Of a DNA stretch of 64,000 nt, positions 1-6,738 are shown piece by piece. The notes under the pieces were generated by a model that saw only the letters and a program-made list of their open reading frames with translations, was not told the origin of the DNA and ran no database searches. This DNA comes from Rhizomonospora bruguierae (lineage in GTDB: Bacteria > Actinomycetota > Actinomycetes > Mycobacteriales > Micromonosporaceae), in NCBI RefSeq assembly GCF_018397995.1, contig NZ_BBQH01000039.1, forward strand, positions 1 to 64,000, given 5' to 3'. Positions within the stretch are counted from its first letter, which is position 1, and each line of letters starts with the position of its first letter. Both the position numbers and the translations under genes were made by a program.

Positions 1-543
1 GCCGGGACGCGGCGCGGCGGGCGCACCACCCTCGGCCGGCGGCTGCCGGCGCGGAGCCTGCTGCTGCTGGGCCTTGGCGGCCTGCTGCGCCTTGAGGGCG
101 GCGTCCTGCTCCGCCTTGAGCGCGGCAGCGCGCGCCTCGGCGGCCGCCACCTCGATGTCGTGCGCGCTCGCCGGCTTGGTCACCGGCGCGGCCGGCGTGG
201 GCGGCTGCGGACGCGGACCGGGCCGGGCCGGCGGGGTCGCCTTACGCGGCGGCGTCGGCCGGGCGGAGATCCGGGGCTCGGCGGGCGCCGCGGGTGCGGG
301 GCCGCCGTTGTTCCGCGGCGCGCTGCGCGGCGGCGCGGGACTGGGAGAAGGGCTCGGCGCGGCCGGTGCCGGCGCCGAGGAGGACGCGACGAACGACTGG
401 CGGAGCCGGCGCGCGACCGGCGCCTCCACCGTGCTCGACGCGGATTTGACGAACTCGCCCATCTCCTTGAGCTTGGCGAGTACGATCTTGCTTTCGACCC
501 CGAGCTCCTTCGCGAGCTCGTGTACGCGGGCCTTGCCTGCCAC
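1..543 (-). CDS. infB: Translation initiation factor IF-2, N-terminal part (cut by window edge)
   Basis: This is the first 181 codons of IF-2, the GTPase that places initiator tRNA on the 30S subunit. The N-terminus (residues 1-30, with [16 protein letters not shown]) is the conserved IF2_N helical domain. After about residue 45 comes the long Ala/Pro/Arg-rich linker typical of actinobacterial IF-2, with a Gln/Ala-rich stretch near the window edge. The G domain lies outside the window. I chose the GTG at 541-543 because it gives the family start [10 protein letters not shown] and has GAGGAG just upstream. It is last in the rimP-nusA-ylxR-infB order, all on the minus strand. Confidence 0.95.
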   Translation of the reverse strand, partial: MAGKARVHELAKELGVESKIVLAKLKEMGEFVKSASSTVEAPVARRLRQSFVASSSAPAPAAPSPSPSPAPPRSAPRNNGGPAPAAPAEPRISARPTPPRKATPPARPGPRPQPPTPAAPVTKPASAHDIEVAAAEARAAALKAEQDAALKAQQAAKAQQQQAPRRQPPAEGGAPAAPRPG

Positions 544-636
544 TGCACTCCTCACTCCGAGGCCGTGCGGGCGGGACCCGCAGCGACCTCACTCGTGCAC
601 TTGAAGCCTGGTCATCTGAGCGACTTCATCGTGTGC

Positions 637-972
637 TCATGTCGGTCGTCCTACCTTGCTCGTTTGCGACCCTCGCCCGACCTGCTGGCCGGTCGTAGTG
701 GTTACCGCATGGACATGCTCGGCCACCGGCCCGGTGTCGAGGACACCGGTGACGCGCAGCGCCCGCCCGAAGGCGCGGCGCCGCTCCGCCAGCGCGAGAC
801 AAGCCGGATCGGGGTGCAGATGCGCTCCCCTGCCCGGCATTCTGCGCGCCGGATCGGGCCGGAGGCTGTAACCAGTCTCACTGCCGACCGCGACGACGCG
901 CAGAAGGTGCGTGGCGGTGGTCCGTTCCCGGCAGCCCACACAGGTGCGCACCGGGGACGCGGGACCAACCAC
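637..972 (-). CDS. ylxR: YlxR/RnpM family RNA-binding protein
   Basis: A 111-residue protein of the YlxR (DUF448) family, which binds RNA and in Bacillus has been linked to RNase P RNA (RnpM). The family motif RTCVGCRE is at residues 9-16, and the basic segment RRRAFGRALR follows the middle of the domain. It starts with GTG and lies 15 bp after the nusA stop, as usual for nusA-ylxR-infB operons. The role in actinobacteria is not settled; the family call is firm. Confidence 0.92.
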   Translation of the reverse strand: MVGPASPVRTCVGCRERTTATHLLRVVAVGSETGYSLRPDPARRMPGRGAHLHPDPACLALAERRRAFGRALRVTGVLDTGPVAEHVHAVTTTTGQQVGRGSQTSKVGRPT

Positions 973-987
973 CGAGTAAGTCTACCC

Positions 988-2040
988 CTAGCCGCCGGTG
1001 ACCGCGCCGCCCGGTTCCCCGGCGCGATCTTCGGCCGGCGACGCCTGGCGGACCGTCGGAGCCGCCTGCTCGGTGTCCGGGCGGATGTCGATCCGCCAAC
1101 CGGTGAGCCGCGCCGCGAGCCGGGCGTTCTGCCCCTCCCGGCCGATCGCCAGCGACAACTGGTAGTCCGGCACGGTGACCCGGGCGGTGCGGTTGAGGGC
1201 GTCCACCACGTCCACCCGTAGCGCCTTCGCGGGCGACAGCGCATTCCCGACAAAAGCCGCCGGGTCCTCGGACCAGTCGATGATGTCAATCTTCTCGCCG
1301 TGCAGCTCGCTCATCACCGCCCGGACCCGCTGGCCCATCGGCCCGATGCAGGCACCCTTGGCGTTGACCCCCGGGGCCACCGACCGCACGGCGATCTTCG
1401 TCCGGTGGCCGGCCTCGCGGGCGATCGCGGCGATCTCCACCACCCCGTCCGCGATCTCCGGGACCTCCAGCGCGAACAGCTTCTTCACCAGGTTCGGGTG
1501 GGACCGGGAGAGCGTGATCTGCGGCCCCCGGAACCCCTTCGCCACGTGCACCACCACGCACCGGATCCGCTGGCCGTGCGCGTAGACCTCGCCCGGCACC
1601 TGCTCCGCCTGCGGCAGCACCGCCTCCAGCTTGCCCAGGTCGACCGTGACGATGCCCTTCTCGGTGCGCGCCTCGTGCGCCTGCACCACCCCGGTCACCA
1701 GGTCGCCGTCGCGGCCGGCGTACTCGCCGAAGTGCACCTCGTCGGTGGCCTCCCGCAGCCGCTGGAGGATCACCTGCTTCGCGGTCATCGCCGCGATCCG
1801 GCCGAAGTCGTGCGGGGTGTCGTCCCACTCCCGGACCACGGTGCCCTCGGCGTCCTGCTCCTGCGCCAGGACGGTGGCCGCGCCGGTCTTGCGGTCGATC
1901 TGCACCCGGGCGTACTGCTGGGCGCCCTCGGTGTGCCGGTACGCGGTCAGCAGCGCGGTCTCGATGGCCGACAGGATCGTCTCGAACGGGATCTCCCGCT
2001 CGCGCTCCAACGCGCGCAGCGCCGCGAGGTCGATGTTCAC
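988..2040 (-). CDS. nusA: Transcription termination/antitermination factor NusA
   Basis: A 350-residue NusA, which binds RNA polymerase and nascent RNA to tune pausing, termination and antitermination. The order is: RNAP-binding N-terminal domain (about 1-100), S1 domain (about 105-175, with [18 protein letters not shown]), then KH1 with [10 protein letters not shown] and KH2 with [18 protein letters not shown]. It lacks the acidic C-terminal repeats of the E. coli protein, as in other actinobacteria. It starts with GTG, and the rimP stop overlaps it as GTGA, so the two are probably translationally coupled. Confidence 0.96.
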   Translation of the reverse strand: MNIDLAALRALEREREIPFETILSAIETALLTAYRHTEGAQQYARVQIDRKTGAATVLAQEQDAEGTVVREWDDTPHDFGRIAAMTAKQVILQRLREATDEVHFGEYAGRDGDLVTGVVQAHEARTEKGIVTVDLGKLEAVLPQAEQVPGEVYAHGQRIRCVVVHVAKGFRGPQITLSRSHPNLVKKLFALEVPEIADGVVEIAAIAREAGHRTKIAVRSVAPGVNAKGACIGPMGQRVRAVMSELHGEKIDIIDWSEDPAAFVGNALSPAKALRVDVVDALNRTARVTVPDYQLSLAIGREGQNARLAARLTGWRIDIRPDTEQAAPTVRQASPAEDRAGEPGGAVTGG

Positions 2041-2738
2041 CTCTGCTCGTCCTCCAGTTCGGTCTCGCCGTCGTCCTCGAAATCGTCATCGTCGGTGTCG
2101 GCTTCGTCGTCCGCGCCGGCGGCCGCCAACTCCTCGTCGGAGATCTCCGCCAGCCGGCTGAACTCCACCTGCACGTGGCCGGGGCCCAGCGCGCCGTACT
2201 CCACCTCGACCGGCTCGCCGCCCTCCGGCGCCAGCACGACGCCCTCGGCGTCCGCGGCGCTGACCCGGGCGGTCACCTGCCGCTCCCCCGCGCGCACCTT
2301 CACCAGCCGCCCCACGTTGCGCCGCCAGTGCCGGGGCAGGGTCAGCGGGCGGTCCACCCCCGGGGAGCCGACCTCCAACTGGTACTCGCCGGGCAGGATC
2401 TCCCCGCCGGTCTCGTCCGCCCGGTCCAGGGCCGCCGACACCGCGCGGGCCACCACGGCCACCGCGTCCAGGCTGACCCCGCCGTCGGCGTCCACCAGCA
2501 CCCGGACCAGGTACCGCCGCCCCACCCGGGACAGGGTCACGTCCTCCAGGTCGTAGCCGACCGCACCAACCACGGGCTCGATCACCTCGCGCAGTCGGGC
2601 CCGCGCCGCCGCCTGGTCGATCCGGGGCGCCGGTGGGAACCGGTCCTCGGTGCGCTGCCGCTCCGGCCCCGGTCGCCGGGCGCCCCGCGGGCCGCCCCGA
2701 CCCGCGCCGCTGCGCTGCGAGCCGCCGCGCTGAGCCAT
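2037..2738 (-). CDS. rimP: Ribosome maturation factor RimP
   Basis: A 233-residue RimP, required for 30S subunit maturation. The conserved core (about residues 45-195) includes [20 protein letters not shown] and [13 protein letters not shown]. It is longer than the usual 150-170 residues because of a Gly/Arg-rich N-terminal extension (about 1-40) and a strongly acidic tail rich in Asp and Glu, both common in high-GC actinobacteria. It is the first gene of the rimP-nusA-ylxR-infB operon; the divergent lipoprotein gene starts at 2917, so the promoter should lie in 2739-2916. Confidence 0.94.
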   Translation of the reverse strand: MAQRGGSQRSGAGRGGPRGARRPGPERQRTEDRFPPAPRIDQAAARARLREVIEPVVGAVGYDLEDVTLSRVGRRYLVRVLVDADGGVSLDAVAVVARAVSAALDRADETGGEILPGEYQLEVGSPGVDRPLTLPRHWRRNVGRLVKVRAGERQVTARVSAADAEGVVLAPEGGEPVEVEYGALGPGHVQVEFSRLAEISDEELAAAGADDEADTDDDDFEDDGETELEDEQR

Positions 2739-2916
2739 CTGGAACCACCCCCTGCCGGACCCGTCTCAAGGAACCACGCCGATACGCCACCGGGCGGTGC
2801 GCACGGTGGCTGCGCAGAGCGTAACGCGAGATCAGTGCGCACGACCGGGCGGCGCACCGAAGATAGGCTCCGGGTGGCCTGCGGCGAGGGCCCCGGATGG
2901 TGTTGACTTGGCGGTG

Positions 2917-3426
2917 ATGGGCGGAACAGGCGGATACGGGGACGGGCGGGGGCGCTCGCGGCGGTTGGTGCTCGGCGCGGCGGCCGCCGGCGCGATGTCG
3001 GTCACAGCGGCCGGCTGCGGCCTGCTGGACCGGAGAAAACCCAAGCCGGACCAGCCGGACCCGCTGCTGCCCATGCTGGCCGAGACCCGCGACCTGACGG
3101 CGCGGTACGACGCCGCGATCGCCGCCCAGCCCAGCCTCACCGCCCGGCTGACGCCGCTGCGCGAGGCTACCGCCGAACACGCCACCGCGCTGGCCAAGCT
3201 GATCGGTTTGAGCGGATCCACCACCCCACCCGCGACCTCCCCCGGCCCGTCCGCACCGGCCACACCGCCGGCCTCACCGGTCGACGCCCTGGTCGACCTG
3301 CGCGCCGCCGAACAGGCCGCCCAGCGCACCGCCACCCAGGCGTGCCTGACCGCCCCGGGCGACCGGGCGGCCCTGCTCGGCTCGATCGTCGCCGCCCGCG
3401 CCACGCACCAGGCGGTCCTGGCATGA
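2917..3426 (+). CDS. Tat-type lipoprotein, probable ferritin-like helical protein
   Basis: A 169-residue exported protein. Residues 14-40 have the look of a twin-arginine signal ([17 protein letters not shown]) ending in a lipobox TAAGC, so it is probably a lipid-anchored extracytoplasmic protein. The mature part has helical stretches (LLPMLAETRDLTARYDAAI; LREATAEHATALAKLIG) split by a Pro/Thr/Ser linker, resembling the helix pairs of ferritin-like DUF4439 proteins. ATG 2917 is chosen because it places the Arg pair correctly. Its TGA is the left edge of the IS110 insertion. Before the insertion it should have overlapped the downstream DUF4439 gene as ATGA. Function unknown. Confidence 0.72.
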   Translation: MGGTGGYGDGRGRSRRLVLGAAAAGAMSVTAAGCGLLDRRKPKPDQPDPLLPMLAETRDLTARYDAAIAAQPSLTARLTPLREATAEHATALAKLIGLSGSTTPPATSPGPSAPATPPASPVDALVDLRAAEQAAQRTATQACLTAPGDRAALLGSIVAARATHQAVLA

Positions 3427-3435
3427 GTTGCCCTG

Positions 3436-3441
3436 TGTCAA
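3436..3441 (-). promoter_or_regulatory. Probable -35 half of the IS110 circle-junction promoter
   Basis: Read on the minus strand this is TTGACA, a perfect -35 hexamer, overlapping the recombinase stop codon at the right end of the element. If right and left ends join through the CT core, a -10-like CACCAT from the left end would lie 18 bp downstream, just ahead of the bridge RNA region. This matches the known logic of IS110 circles, where RNA and recombinase expression switch on after excision. The -10 assignment is weak. Confidence 0.45.
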
Positions 3442-4505
3442 GCCGCTGCCGGTTGATCTTGGTTGGGCAGGTGTTGGAGGGCTCCGTGGCGGTCGGGGTT
3501 GTAGGGGGTGTTGGTGGTCCAGCACTTCCAGATGATGTTCGGCCATGCGCGGGCGAGGATGCGTACGGCGTGTGGGTGGTCGCAGCCGCGGGCGCGGGCG
3601 CGGTTGTACGGATCGGCGGCCCAGGGGTTGGCGTGGCGGCTGTCGCCGGCGAAGTCGCCGACGGCGTCGCGCAGTTGTTTGTCGACGGCCCAGCGGAAGG
3701 CCACGACGGTGACTTTGCCGGATTGGCGGGTGGAGGGTGCGACGCCGGCGAGGCAGGCCAGGGAGTCCGGGGTGGGGAATCGGCCGCGGGCGTCGCGGAT
3801 CTCGGCGAGGAGTCGGGCGGCGCGGACGGTGCCGGTTTTGGGCAGGTTGGTGAAGATGTCCCGGTCGGGGTGCAGGGTGAGGGCTTCGCTGGTCTGCTGG
3901 GTCGGGGCGTCGATCTGCGTGGTGATGGCCTGGAGGGTGGTCAGGTAGGCGCGGGTGATGCCGGCCAGGGCCTGGCCGTGGTCGTCGGTGGCGCCGCGCG
4001 GCGCGGCGGTGATCCGGGTGTGCAGCACGGTGGGGTCGGTGCGGCCGCTGTAGCCGACGCTGGACAGCCAGGCGGCCAGGCGCTTGGGCGAGAGCCAGTC
4101 CATGGCGTTCTGGGTGGTGAAGCGGGTCAGGAACCGCAGGCTGATCGTGGAGTCGATGTCGCGGAAGAGGTCCACTGCGGCCGGCAGGGCGGTGGCCAGG
4201 TGGGCGCGCAGTTGGTTGGCCACCGCGACGCGGTGGGCGACGAGGTCTTTGCGGGCCCGGCGCAGCTTGCGCAGCGCGGTGGTGTCCGGGCTGTCCAGGA
4301 CGAGGGGGGTGAGTCGACGCCGGTCGGTGCGGACGGTGTCGGCCAGGACGTAGGCGTCGAACCGGTCGTCTTTGTTGCCGGCCGAGCCGTAGCGCTCCAG
4401 CGGCTCACCGTCGACGTCCACGACGCAGACCGCGTAGTCGTCCTTGGCCCAGTCCACGCCCGCGGAGTTTCCTCGCGCCGAGCCGGTGGTGTCAGTCAAA
4501 CTCAT
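3438..4505 (-). CDS. IS110-family recombinase, internally deleted
   Basis: A 355-residue DEDD/RuvC-like recombinase. N-terminal GVDWAKDDYAVCVVDVDGE is the first strand with the first Asp, NKDDRFDAYVLAD carries the last two acidic positions, and the C-terminal Transposase_20 domain has the APSTRQSGKV segment with the presumed catalytic Ser. Typical relatives run to about 400 residues. Here only some 25-30 residues separate the first Asp from the NKDD motif, where I expect 80-90, and GEPLER runs directly into YGSAGNKDD. The segment that should hold the second acidic residue (a Glu in an IERxDG-type motif) is missing. The frame is intact, so this is an in-frame deletion and the protein is probably catalytically dead. 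Confidence 0.9.
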   Translation of the reverse strand: MSLTDTTGSARGNSAGVDWAKDDYAVCVVDVDGEPLERYGSAGNKDDRFDAYVLADTVRTDRRRLTPLVLDSPDTTALRKLRRARKDLVAHRVAVANQLRAHLATALPAAVDLFRDIDSTISLRFLTRFTTQNAMDWLSPKRLAAWLSSVGYSGRTDPTVLHTRITAAPRGATDDHGQALAGITRAYLTTLQAITTQIDAPTQQTSEALTLHPDRDIFTNLPKTGTVRAARLLAEIRDARGRFPTPDSLACLAGVAPSTRQSGKVTVVAFRWAVDKQLRDAVGDFAGDSRHANPWAADPYNRARARGCDHPHAVRILARAWPNIIWKCWTTNTPYNPDRHGALQHLPNQDQPAAA

Positions 4506-4544
4506 AATCGCCTCTCCGCTGCGCTACCAGTGGGGAAGCACCTG

Positions 4545-4716
4545 GCGGTTCCGGGACACCACTGCCGGTCGCTCATTGAGCGGCGCTCGATAGCGCATAG
4601 CCCTGTTGCCAGTCGGGGTGTCCCGGGCCGTCGGGCCTCGCAGAACTCATGCTGGACCTCACAGGTCGAGCGAGCTGGGCGATGGCCCGACGGTCACCGG
4701 TGCGCCCGAACCCTCA
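4545..4716 (-). ncRNA. Bridge RNA of the IS110 element
   Basis: The non-coding left end folds into two consecutive stem-loops on the minus strand. Target-binding loop: 10-bp stem 4693-4684/4637-4628, inner hairpin 4667-4655, and guides CUCGCUC (4674-4668) and GCAUGAG (4652-4646). The first pairs with the flank GAGCGGG (4747-4753, one G-U); the second is the exact complement of the other flank read in element orientation (3427-3421). Donor-binding loop: 10-bp stem 4626-4617/4560-4551, with guides ACAGGGC (4606-4600), identical to the right end (3436-3430), and CAAUGAG (4578-4572), complementary to the left end (4749-4743). This is the IS621 bridge RNA layout. The outer boundaries are estimates; a weak 5' hairpin may lie near 4716-4700. 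Confidence 0.85.
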
Positions 4717-4744
4717 TCGGATCGAGCGAGACCATGGTGGACCA

Positions 4745-5182
4745 ATGAGCGGGTCCGCGGCCAAGAGCCTGGGCGCCGCGCTGGCCGGCGAGCACGCCGC
4801 CGTCTACGCCTACGGCGTCCTCGGCGTCCGCCTCACGGACAACTCCCTCGCCACGGCCGCGCGCAGCGCCGAGGCCGCCCACCGGGCCCGCCGCGAGTCC
4901 CTGATGGCGGCGCTCGCCGGGCTCGGCACCCCCGGTCCAGCCGCGAACGCCGGGTACCAGTTGCCCTTCCCGGTCACGGACAGCGCGTCCGCCATCAAGC
5001 TCGCCGTCCAGGTGGAGGAGAAGGCGGCGGCCCTGTGGCGGGCGGCGCTCGCCGACACCGACGGCGAGCAGCGCCGCACCGCCCTCGACGCCCTCGTCGA
5101 CTGCGCCGTCCGGGCGACCACCTGGCGCCGCGCGGGTTCGATCACGCCGCTCACCACCACCTATCCCGGCCGCCCCGTCTGA
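4745..5182 (+). CDS. DUF4439 ferritin-like protein
   Basis: A 145-residue protein of the DUF4439 ferritin-like family. Helices such as AKSLGAALAGEHAAVYAYGV and AVQVEEKAAALWRAALADT carry the spaced Glu/His residues expected of a four-helix bundle; metal binding is not shown. There is no signal peptide, so it is probably cytoplasmic. It was apparently the second gene after the lipoprotein at 2917, joined by an ATGA overlap, until the IS110 element separated them. Its ATG now comes from the last three bases of the element, which match the original codon. No strong Shine-Dalgarno is left, so expression may be reduced. Confidence 0.82.
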   Translation: MSGSAAKSLGAALAGEHAAVYAYGVLGVRLTDNSLATAARSAEAAHRARRESLMAALAGLGTPGPAANAGYQLPFPVTDSASAIKLAVQVEEKAAALWRAALADTDGEQRRTALDALVDCAVRATTWRRAGSITPLTTTYPGRPV

Positions 5183-5226
5183 TCGATCCCGTCGGGTACT
5201 CCCGGGGTGAGCGGGGTTGCCGAGAA

Positions 5227-5244
5227 CATACTCGGTATGCATAC
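5227..5244. promoter_or_regulatory. Probable PadR operator
   Basis: Two overlapping palindromes lie 10-27 bp ahead of the PadR start: CATAC-TCG-GTATG (5227-5239) and GTATGCATAC (5235-5244). AT-containing dyads of this kind are typical of PadR operators and stand out in this GC-rich DNA. The position suggests the regulator represses its own operon, including the ABC genes behind it. Confidence 0.6.
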
Positions 5245-5253
5245 TGCGTAGCC

Positions 5254-5853
5254 ATGTCCATTCGGCACGGTTTGCTGGCGCTGTTGGAGCGGGGGCCGAT
5301 GTACGGCTACCAGCTGCGGGCGGCCTTCGAGGAGTCCACCGGCGGCGCATGGCCGCTGAACATCGGGCAGGTGTACACGACGCTGAACCGCCTGGACCGG
5401 GACGGGTTGGTCCGGGCGCTGGCGGAGAGCGAGGCGGGGCAGCGGCCGTACGAGATCACTGACGGCGGCCGGGCCGAACTGACGCTGTGGTTCGCCACGC
5501 CCATCGACCGGGCGGACCGGCCGCGGGACGAGTTGGCGATCAAGTTGGCGCTGGCGCTGACCACCCCCGGGGTGGACGTGCGCGCCGTGGTCCAGACGCA
5601 GCGGACGGCGAGCATGCGGATGCTCCAGGAGTACACCCGGCTCAAGGGCGGCGAACAGCGCCCGGCGGACCTGCCGTGGCGGCTGGTCCTGGACGCGATG
5701 GTCTTCCGGGCCGAGGCGGAGATCCGGTGGCTGGACCACTGCGAGGCGAGCCTCGTCCGGCACACGCCGATCCCGTCGCAGGCACGGCCCGCCACGGCGG
5801 ACGAGCCCGCGAGCCACGACGACAGCCGGGACGAGAGCGGGGTGCGCCGATGA
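5254..5853 (+). CDS. PadR-family transcriptional regulator
   Basis: A 199-residue PadR regulator. The N-terminal winged helix (about 1-85) has the family signature LLALLERGPMYGYQLRAAFE, then NIGQVYTTLNRLDRDGLV for the recognition helix and wing. The C-terminal helical domain (about 90-180) would form the dimer. The ATG at 5254 is chosen because it begins directly at the domain and follows the operator dyad. The stop overlaps the ATPase start as ATGA, so it should be cotranscribed with the transporter it presumably controls. The inducer is unknown. Confidence 0.92.
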   Translation: MSIRHGLLALLERGPMYGYQLRAAFEESTGGAWPLNIGQVYTTLNRLDRDGLVRALAESEAGQRPYEITDGGRAELTLWFATPIDRADRPRDELAIKLALALTTPGVDVRAVVQTQRTASMRMLQEYTRLKGGEQRPADLPWRLVLDAMVFRAEAEIRWLDHCEASLVRHTPIPSQARPATADEPASHDDSRDESGVRR

Positions 5854-6569
5854 ACCCGGTCCTGGAACTTCGGGGGGTGACGCGCACGCACGGCACGGGC
5901 GAGACGGCCGTGCACGCGCTGCGAGACGTCTCGCTGGCCGTGGCCCCCGGCGAACTGGTCGCGGTGATGGGCCCGTCGGGGTCCGGGAAGTCGACGCTGC
6001 TGAACCTGGCCGGCGGGCTGGACCGGCCCACCGCGGGCGAGGTGTGCGTCGAGGGGGCGTCGCTGGGCGGGCTGTCCAAGCGGCAGTTGGCGCGGCTGCG
6101 CCGGCGCAGCGTCGGATACGTCTTCCAGGCGCTGAACCTGCTGCCCAGCCTGACCGCGATGGAGAACATCGCCCTGCCGCTCGAACTGGACGGATCGGGC
6201 CCCCGGGCCAGCCGGCGGGCGGCGGCCGAGGCGCTGGACGAGGTCGGCCTGGACGGGCTGGGCGGGCGGTTCCCGGACGAGCTGTCCGGCGGCCAGCAGC
6301 AGCGGGTGGCGATCGCGCGGGCGCTGGTGGGTGAGCGGCGGCTGGTGCTGGCCGACGAGCCGACTGGCGCGCTGGACTCGCAGACCGGCGAGGCGGTGCT
6401 GCGCCTGCTGCGGACGCGGGTGGACGCGGGCGCGGCCGGGGTGCTGGTGACCCACGAGGCCCGCCACGCGGCGTGGGCGGACCGGGTGCTGTTCCTGCGG
6501 GACGGGGTGCTGGTCGACACGGCCGGGCCGCTCGCCCGGCCCGAGGACCTGCTGGAGAGCGCACAGTGA
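5850..6569 (+). CDS. ABC transporter ATP-binding protein (LolD/MacB type)
   Basis: A 239-residue ATPase of the LolD/MacB group, which powers mechanotransmission-type exporters or extracytoplasmic effectors. Walker A GPSGSGKS is at residues 41-48, the Q-loop is FQALNLL, the signature LSGGQQQR, Walker B VLADEPTG and the switch His in VTHE. It starts by ATGA overlap with PadR. Its stop CAG-TGA falls inside GTGA, which also starts the first cassette mini-ORF at 6566. The permease at 6735 is the evident partner. Substrate unknown; drug or peptide export is a guess from the PadR context. Confidence 0.94.
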   Translation: MNPVLELRGVTRTHGTGETAVHALRDVSLAVAPGELVAVMGPSGSGKSTLLNLAGGLDRPTAGEVCVEGASLGGLSKRQLARLRRRSVGYVFQALNLLPSLTAMENIALPLELDGSGPRASRRAAAEALDEVGLDGLGGRFPDELSGGQQQRVAIARALVGERRLVLADEPTGALDSQTGEAVLRLLRTRVDAGAAGVLVTHEARHAAWADRVLFLRDGVLVDTAGPLARPEDLLESAQ

Positions 6570-6649
6570 GCGCGAGGAGCGCCCGGAGCGCGCCGGCCGG
6601 CGGCCGCGCAGGAAGCACCGCAGTCGCGAACGAAAGGCTGGCACAGTGA
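6566..6649 (+). CDS. Cassette mini-ORF, 27 residues
   Basis: A short frame starting with GTG inside the ATPase stop (GTGA) and ending with TGA overlapping the next GTG at 6646. The peptide starts MSARSARSAPAGG and ends TAVANERLAQ: Ser/Ala/Arg-rich and basic, with no recognisable domain. It may matter only because it carries ribosomes across the cassette. A stable product is unproven. Confidence 0.4.
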   Translation: MSARSARSAPAGGRAGSTAVANERLAQ

Positions 6650-6734
6650 GCGCGAGGAGCGCCCGGAGCGCGCCGGACCGCAGGACCGGCCGCCGCGCAG
6701 GAAGCACCGCAGTCGCGAACGAAAGGCTGGCACT
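6566..6734 (+). repeat. Two tandem copies of the GTGA coupling cassette
   Basis: Two copies in direct tandem: 6566-6645 (80 bp, 9 bp shorter in the middle) and 6646-6734 (89 bp). Both begin GTGAGCGCGAGGAGCGCC and end with ACCGCAGTCGCGAACG, AAAGG and a short spacer leading to the next GTG. Two related 89-bp copies are at 14761-14938 on the other strand. The array sits exactly between the ATPase stop and the permease start, and each unit supplies both a ribosome binding site and a start codon for the next. Confidence 0.9.
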
Positions 6735-6738
6735 GTGA
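6646..6738 (+). CDS. Cassette mini-ORF, 30 residues
   Basis: Second mini-ORF of the array. It starts at GTG 6646 after GAAAGG, and ends in a TGA that overlaps the permease GTG at 6735. The peptide begins MSARSARSAPDRRTGRR and ends TAVANERLAL. It keeps the length and ends of the two copies at 14.8 kb although the middle differs, which suggests the open frame or the GTGA spacing is maintained. Confidence 0.4.
   Translation: MSARSARSAPDRRTGRRAGSTAVANERLAL

Larger units (their letters stand above)
3428..4749 (-). mobile_element. IS110-family insertion sequence with readable ends and core
   Basis: The element holds an IS110-type recombinase on the minus strand and a 240-bp non-coding left end (4506-4749). 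Both junctions carry ATGAG on the plus strand (3423-3427 and 4745-4749), that is, CTCAT in the element's orientation. I take CT as the shared core, as in IS621. Removing one core copy gives about 1322 bp and rejoins the lipoprotein and DUF4439 genes with an ATGA overlap. There are no terminal inverted repeats, as usual for IS110. The right end carries a perfect TTGACA at 3441-3436 (minus), fitting a promoter formed when the ends join in a circle. The orientation is opposite to the host gene pair. Confidence 0.9.

Noticed and set aside
3423-4749. Five-base ATGAG target-site duplication by a DDE transposase
   Set aside because: IS110 enzymes do not make staggered-cut duplications; the repeat is explained by the CT core plus a shared CAT in donor and target.
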